From contig CM050450.1 in assembly GCA_027563935.2 (NCBI GenBank), forward strand, positions 13,251,957 through 13,315,956: a DNA stretch of 64,000 bases. Reading direction: 5' to 3'. How positions within the stretch are numbered: the first letter of the stretch is position 1; each line of letters begins with the position of its first letter. Shown here piece after piece: positions 60,701 through 64,000 of the stretch. The stretch is from Costus lasius (Eukaryota > Streptophyta > Magnoliopsida > Zingiberales > Costaceae). The position numbers and the translations under genes are program-made. Under the pieces are notes generated by a model, which saw nothing but the letters and a program-made list of their open reading frames with translations, was not told where the DNA came from and ran no database searches.

Positions 60701-63024
60701 ACTAATGTATCTATAAACTTAATCCTGTTGATTTCTTCCTTGCTAGCAGACTATAAAAAACAGTTTGTCTTGTAGGTGCTAATAATCTGATACCAATTGA
60801 AATTGCCTTTAAAATTGCAAACAAAATTAAAGCAAATGAGAGGTTCTCTGCATATATCGTCGTCCCCATGTGGCCTGAGGGTAATCCAACTGGTGCTCCT
60901 ACACAAAGGATTCTTTACTGGCAGGTTAGCTAACCTTAAATTTGATAATGCATCAAAGATATATGATGGGTGGACAATATGATCGATATTTATGGTAATT
61001 TATTTTTTTTCTCCATCATCTCTTTGTTTTCCTTCACCTATTTTCTCTTCTAACTTGATTTTCTTGATTGTCTTTAGTTATTCGGCTTTTCTGAACATTT
61101 CGCATTGTACTCTCCACACAAATTGGAGGACTTTTAATATGCCATGCCAAAATGTTTCTTCATTAAATTCCACGACATGGTTAGACCAAAATAATGACCA
61201 GCAGTGATTTATTTTATCCAAAAACCAAAGTGAAGTTTGTGCTGAAAACTATCTAACTTTTGTCTTCTAATGATTATAGAAGCAGCCGTTTTTATGTTTT
61301 GAAGTGGCCTTTACAGTTAGGTTCATGTTTCTCTTTCTTGCTGAATGCATTATGCACCTTTTGATGTTTCCCACCGCATTGGCTGTTTTTCTATGCATGA
61401 CAATTTGTCCTTTAAAGTTCGAATAGAGTAAGTTATAATTGAGGTGTATCTGTTCATGTTTGCAGAACAAAACAATGCAAATGATGTATGAGACGATTTA
61501 TACAGCATTAAAGGAAGTTGGCCTGGACGCTACATATGAGCCACAAGATTATTTGAACTTCTTTTGCCTTGGTAATCGTGAAGTTCCAGATCTACACACT
61601 GATATTCAGACTGCGGAAACCACCCCTCAAGTAATTTCCAGCCATATCTATATCAGACAATTACATTAGATGTTCTATTCTGATTCACGTTTGTTTCTTT
61701 TTTTTCTGGGTAAGAACCCTTGAAGACATTCTATTCGTTTTAATCAGCATGAACCACTGATCAAACATAACCATTGGTTGTTGCTCCTGTAAAAACTATA
61801 CCTAGATCCAAAGCTCAAGTAATGTGTTTCCTTTTTAGCAAACACTAGCATGACTCGATGCATTTAGCCTTAATAATTTGATCCAAAGACTAGGCAAGGT
61901 TTACTGGTTTTGTTATCTTCTATTGTTCGATGCACGAACATAAAGAAGTTTTTAAGTCCGACTATCTGAGGGTCAGCTAGCTTTTATTGTATAATAAAAT
62001 TATTAGAACCAATTTGAACCAAATGGTCGACTTGGCGTTTGGATGGATTTGTCTTGACTAAATTCTAACAACTTCAATGGTTCCAATTCCTTCAGGCACT
62101 TGCAAAGAAGAATAGACGCTTCATGATCTACGTGCATTCGAAGGGCATCATAGTAGATGATGAATTTGTCATACTTGGATCAGCAAATATCAACCAAAGG
62201 TCCTTAGAAGGTACCAGGGACACAGAGATTGCAATGGGTGCATACCAACCGGAACATACATGGGCAAGAAAGTACTCTGGTCCACGTGGACAGGTATTAG
62301 AAATAATCCTCAATTACCTTAATTTACTGTTACATCCATATAATAGCGTATCCTGTCAGCTTGATATTATATCCATCCCTCTAGTGGTCTTCCCGTACTT
62401 AACATGACAACTGCAGCACGTTTGGTTTACAATATATTCCCTTTGACCATGGATCTTTTTGGATTTACTTTATTTTTACAGTTTATTCACAACATAACGC
62501 ATTGGTTCTTGAGAAATATCCATTTTGTCTTTCAACTAATCAATTTAATTTTGATTGGTATTCCTCAAGAGTTTTTGGTAGTTTCTTTTCACCTTCAGTT
62601 TTGTTCATTTGAGAATTATTTGAGATAATTGGTTTTAGGATAACTTTCAATATTTCCGATGTGTCTTTTTCTTTGTAGATTCTATTGAGTACACTCGGAT
62701 CTGATCGGTGTCTGTTTGTCAAACAAGCAGATCTTTGGTTACAGAATGTCACTGTGGGCGGAGCACCTTGGAACTGTTGAGGAATGCTTTACCTGTCCAG
62801 AGAGCCTTGAATGCATGAGAAGGGTTCGTGAACTCAGTCTGTTTAACTGGAGACAATATGTAGCTGATGACATTTCTGAAATGACGGGCCACCTACTGAA
62901 GTACCCAGTGGATGTTGATCGAAAAGGCAAAGTGAGGCCTGTTCCTGGATATGAAGCCTTCCCAGATATTGGTGGCAATATCTGTGGATCCTTTTTTGGG
63001 ATTCAGGAAAACCTCACTATATGA
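33419..63024 (+). CDS. Phospholipase D beta (C2-type)
   Basis: Ten coding exons: 33419-34933, 41492-41608, 42346-42540, 58243-58488, 58571-58639, 58753-58900, 60776-60924, 61466-61630, 62096-62293 and 62731-63024, giving 1031 residues. The N-terminus (1-210) is rich in Pro, His and Tyr and has three HxRxGSxDF repeats. A C2 domain follows (about 213-370, with [13 protein letters not shown]). Both catalytic HKD motifs are intact: HQKQVVVD (His553, Lys555, Asp560) and HSKGIIVD (His882, Lys884, Asp889), with [10 protein letters not shown] (745-754) between them. The C-terminus is [12 protein letters not shown]. The enzyme hydrolyses membrane phospholipids to phosphatidic acid; plant beta types need micromolar calcium and PIP2. 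The MDNPYRYP start, long N-terminus and exon pattern favour beta over gamma. Introns of 6.6 and 15.7 kb make the gene unusually long. Confidence 0.95.
34934..35500. other. PLD intron 1, left edge
   Basis: Intron sequence from the donor GTAAGG at 34934. No bounded element was seen. The right part may already belong to the copia LTR described next, whose outer end I could not fix. Confidence 0.4.
35501..36390 (-). mobile_element. 3' end of a Ty1/copia element, degraded, minus strand
   Basis: Minus-strand translation shows the end of copia pol. [15 protein letters not shown] (about 36245) precedes [19 protein letters not shown] and [12 protein letters not shown] (about 36080-36178). [11 protein letters not shown] and then [10 protein letters not shown] (35640-35780) form the RNase H tail. 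A LTR start TGTTGGGAATG follows at 35612 and reads left, with a TATATAAGACC block near 35500. Frameshifts and stops are numerous. It lies antisense inside PLD intron 1. Confidence 0.8.
36846..37107. repeat. GTACCGG-type repeat with polypyrimidine core, inside copia gag
   Basis: The left edge TTCGTACCGGTTAGG and right edge GACCAGTACATACTGGTCCG frame a TTCTTCCTCC-type pyrimidine run (about 36938-37010). It splits a copia gag remnant, so it inserted after the copia element. It belongs to the dispersed family also seen at 24478-24862. Confidence 0.55.
37770..38300. repeat. AT-rich dispersed repeat with TTTACCAAAA motifs and (TA)n
   Basis: It opens GGGGTGAGCATTATG and is packed with ACCGAAT, TTTACCAAA and AAAATTTTTTGGTAAA motifs on both strands, as in 31195-31690. 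A perfect TA microsatellite of about 40 bp sits at 38027-38067. Confidence 0.5.
39660..39850. repeat. GTACC-type dispersed repeat copy
   Basis: It contains TAGTCTAGTGTCAGACTAGTATG, TATCGGCACATGATACC and TTGGTACC, the same vocabulary as the other family members. It lies just left of the copia reverse transcriptase remnant. Confidence 0.4.
41935..42130. repeat. GTACC-type dispersed repeat copy in PLD intron 2
   Basis: TTCGGTACATACTGGCACATGGTATTGATA on the left and CCAATAAGTACCATATGATA on the right flank an AT-rich core with ATATACTATATAATATATAC. It resembles the other copies; the ends are not exact. Confidence 0.4.
42678..43980 (+). mobile_element. Decayed relative of the 21917 solo LTR
   Basis: It opens TGATGGGCTTGTCGCAAATACATGG and shares blocks in order with 21917-23495: the polarity GTCAAGTACTAACTA, then ACTTTCGTGGTCATTA, then GCGGGCTACGCCCTAGTCC, then repeated motifs around GTCATAATTNNTATCATGG. 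The CG sites of the other copy appear as TG or CA here. The right end is not clear and no target duplication was found, so it is an older, probably truncated copy. Confidence 0.7.
43981..46789. other. PLD intron 3, unassigned stretch with small repeats
   Basis: AT-rich DNA. AAATGGATTAA..TAGGTGATT..GATGAATTCAAG..GTGGTGCT occurs at about 44276 and 45128. TAGTAGGATTGTGGTCA occurs at about 46201 and 46248. GTACC-type fragments lie at about 45030-45110 and 45690-45790. No coding motif was recognised. Confidence 0.5.
46790..48767 (-). mobile_element. Solo LTR (1978 bp) with GCTCT target duplication
   Basis: On the minus strand it starts TGTTACATCTGACATT followed by an A-run and ends GGGGCATGATA, a deaminated form of GGGGCGTGACA. 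The same terminal layout closes the gypsy LTR at 3141. Flanks are GCTCT on both sides (46785-46789 and 48768-48772). No internal genes remain. Open frames at 48100-48660 are not recognised. The family is probably Ty3/gypsy, judged from the termini. Confidence 0.88.
48724..48751. repeat. Poly(T) run of about 28 bases in the solo LTR
   Basis: A homopolymer T-run near the minus-strand start of the solo LTR (A-run in its own orientation). Its length is likely variable and hard to sequence. Confidence 0.9.
48773..49950. other. PLD intron 3, unassigned stretch
   Basis: No open frame or bounded repeat that I can name. It separates the solo LTR from the copia element. Confidence 0.45.
49951..53100 (-). 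mobile_element. Decayed Ty1/copia element, minus strand, gag to 3' LTR
   Basis: Read on the minus strand, copia domains follow in order. A gag zinc knuckle [14 protein letters not shown] (about 52950-52990; one Cys changed to Tyr) comes first. Integrase pieces follow at about 51850-52060 ([12 protein letters not shown]), then [12 protein letters not shown] and DVSFCEF (about 51690-51775). Reverse transcriptase [20 protein letters not shown] is at about 51180-51250 and the RNase H tail DIFTKA at about 50130. A polypurine tract (50080-50060) precedes TGTTGGG at 50059. TGTTGG at 49951 could be the far LTR end, which would make it only 109 bp; this is uncertain. Stops are frequent, so it is inactive. 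Confidence 0.8.
52470..52596. repeat. 63-bp tandem duplication inside the copia gag region
   Basis: AATTGAAGCTTTTGGTAATG recurs 63 bp apart (52471 and 52534), followed in both copies by GCRCAAATGGACAACAAATT. This is a recent local duplication. Confidence 0.85.
53180..53540. repeat. Two adjacent local tandem duplications
   Basis: An approximately 95-bp unit with ACTATGAAGYTTTWTTGCAACT and ATAGCATWGGAGGATGAT is repeated at 53190-53340. It is followed by an 83-bp unit, TATCTGTTCTATAAAGAAG, at 53371 and 53454. The copies are nearly identical. Confidence 0.8.
53541..54127. other. PLD intron 3, unassigned stretch
   Basis: It includes a GTACC-type fragment (about 53525-53610) and a CT-rich stretch (54040-54085). 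No gene motif was recognised. Confidence 0.4.
54128..54600. repeat. Minisatellite, five units of 93 bp
   Basis: Each unit carries GAGCTGAAGCTTCAGGTCGG, then GAGACGAC, then a second GAAGCTTCAGGTYGG and GAGAATGC. The GAGAATG marks are spaced 93, 93, 78 and 93 bp (54211, 54304, 54397, 54475, 54568, each counted from the preceding GYTG). All periods are multiples of three. The minus strand therefore reads a 31-residue repeat ([22 protein letters not shown]) open over 54319-54609. I see no gene around it. GAAGCTTC is shared with the core at 24600-24740. Confidence 0.85.
55020..55870 (+). pseudogene. Degraded hAT transposase
   Basis: The plus-strand translation gives a BED-type finger remnant [20 protein letters not shown] (about 55105-55165) and then [10 protein letters not shown] (about 55340). 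[23 protein letters not shown] (about 55470-55540, two frames close together) and KPTIEKYIM (about 55775) follow. This order matches plant hAT transposases with BED and DUF659 domains. There are many stops and frameshifts, and terminal inverted repeats were not found. Confidence 0.7.
56117..57835. repeat. Interleaved local duplications before PLD exon 4
   Basis: Block B (AATTTTGATGATAAYTTCAAAGG to CATTAGGAAGAAAAA) occurs at 56117-56263 and 56533-56675, offset 416 bp. Block A (TTTTTAAATCCTTRATG to AGATTCCACTTCTAT) occurs at 56300-56532 and about 57590-57832, offset about 1285 bp. The order is B, A, B, then a MITE insertion, then A. GTACCGGCGGTACAAATCG sits in the first A block. Confidence 0.8.
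57039..57537. mobile_element. MITE-like element with GGGGTGTGCA ends, nested in a repeat
   Basis: The left end is GGGGTGTGCAAAAA and the right end CGGTGAACACCCC, giving short imperfect inverted repeats. The inside is built of GGTTAACCG, CGGTTCGG and their complements. It splits a GTACCGG-type copy (56940-57035 on the left, 57545-57600 on the right). No clear target duplication. This kind of element is common in plants; a hAT-like or Mutator-like origin cannot be told. Confidence 0.6.
58914..58935. repeat. (ATG)n microsatellite in PLD intron 6
   Basis: About seven ATG units lie 14 bp downstream of the exon 6 donor. They are inside the intron and so do not affect the protein. The rest of intron 6 (to 60775) is AT-rich with nothing recognised. 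Confidence 0.85.
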
Positions 63025-64000
63025 GTTTTTAATTCTTTTCTCAACGGCGCTTGTCAACCATTTCCAGCATCACTCCACCGGATCAACGGCAGTGTGTCCC
63101 GGTTGCCACTAAAGCTCGCTATTCAAGAAAACCTCATTTTTTATATCTTTTCTCGGGGACACGGGCCAGCCACTTGGAGCAGCATTCCCGCATATTGAGT
63201 AAAGCCTCATTTGCCATCACAGCTTGTAATTAACATCAAAAGAATCACAGCTTGCAATTAACATCAAAAGACCACAAGGATTTTTTGTGTACCTCCGGAA
63301 AATATACGTGTATACCTAATTCCCTGTACACCATTCCAATTTACTTTGTGCACGTCCGTATTGGACTGCACTGTGATTCTTTTTTTTCGATAGTTTAGTG
63401 TATTTAATCACTGAAAGAAATTGTATTGTTTTGTCTGTTAATCTGACTATTCCAATGGATTAAGTCAGACCAAGATTTCGCCTCCCTTATTTCATTGGTA
63501 TCTATACAATCGATTGGAGGCTCTCCGGTTTTTTGTTTATCTCTTGACTGCCAATATTAACAGCTTATTTACTTGAGAGAAAAAAGAATGAAAAATTTTA
63601 AAATCCCTCGTTTACCAGGAAAGATAGAAAACTTCGAAAAGAAAATGTGAAGGAAAATTTTCCCTAGTTGTGTTATGCTTATACTATTTTTTCTCTTCAC
63701 GTGTTGCCTCCTTGCCGATCTTGTTCAATGTTAATCGATGCAACTACCATTCCACAGTCGCTCTTTGCCTCGCCTTTGCCTCCTCTTGTGTCACCATTCG
63801 CCTTTTTCACCTCCCCCTTCTACCACCCTTTTGGATTGAAGTTTGATATCTCGATTTTCAAAGCTTTCTGCTCTCCACCTCTTTCCCCTTCTACCGCCCT
63901 TTTGTCTCTACTTCCCTCATAGATCTGCTCAGAGATGCGAGTGTTATTTTTTTTATTTACTTGATTCTTGTATTTATTAGGGTTGTTATAATGGAAGGAC
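63025..64000. other. PLD 3' UTR and downstream region
   Basis: The stop TGA is at 63022-63024. A 27-bp direct repeat (ATCACAGCTTGYAATTAACATCAAAAG) lies at about 63217-63270. No polyadenylation signal was fixed. The pyrimidine-rich right end (63700-63920) could be the leader of a further gene outside the window, but nothing proves it. Confidence 0.45.

Overview
The window is plant nuclear DNA. It carries five intron-containing protein genes with canonical GT-AG junctions, long AT-rich introns and many decayed retroelements. GC-rich first exons in the GRF and bZIP genes and multi-kilobase introns would suit a large-genome monocot. That is an inference; I cannot name a genus.

Layout, left to right. 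(1) 1-4703: the right part of an internally deleted Ty3/gypsy chromovirus on the minus strand, with a truncated 3' LTR, polypurine tract, degraded integrase/chromodomain and RNase H, an initiator-Met-tRNA primer site and an intact 5' LTR. (2) 4988-5517: three box C/D snoRNA genes on the minus strand. Two carry guides that I can match to 25S and 18S rRNA. (3) 5518-6173: a roughly 650-bp divergent promoter with telo-boxes, shared by the snoRNAs and the plus-strand RPF2 gene (6174-8212), a 60S ribosome assembly factor. (4) 9506-11116: a group I bZIP transcription factor. (5) 12977-26738: a TVP38/TMEM64 (VTT/DedA) membrane protein gene with 5.3-kb and 7.5-kb introns. (6) 28167-28823, minus strand: a short growth-regulating factor (GRF) with QLQ and WRC domains and a variant miR396 site. 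(7) 33419-63024: a complete phospholipase D beta gene of ten coding exons over 29.6 kb. Its 6.6-kb and 15.7-kb introns are filled with nested copia, solo-LTR, hAT and MITE-type insertions.

The genes are ordinary nuclear genes, not an operon. The one functional grouping I can argue for is at 4988-8212, where rRNA-modification guide RNAs and a large-subunit assembly factor face away from one promoter region with the telo-box motif typical of ribosome-biogenesis genes. TVP38 and GRF converge; GRF and PLD diverge across a 4.6-kb repeat-rich spacer.

Two solo LTRs have perfect 5-bp target duplications (21917-23495, ATAGT; 46790-48767, GCTCT). One MITE has TAA duplications (31723-32267). A GTACCGGTAC-rich dispersed family recurs about ten times, almost all inside introns. 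Other repeats include a 733-bp tandem duplication, a 93-bp (31-codon-period) minisatellite and a palindrome cluster inside one LTR family. I saw no CRISPR array, plasmid or phage feature, organellar DNA or rRNA gene. All splice sites were placed by eye from consensus and protein continuity.
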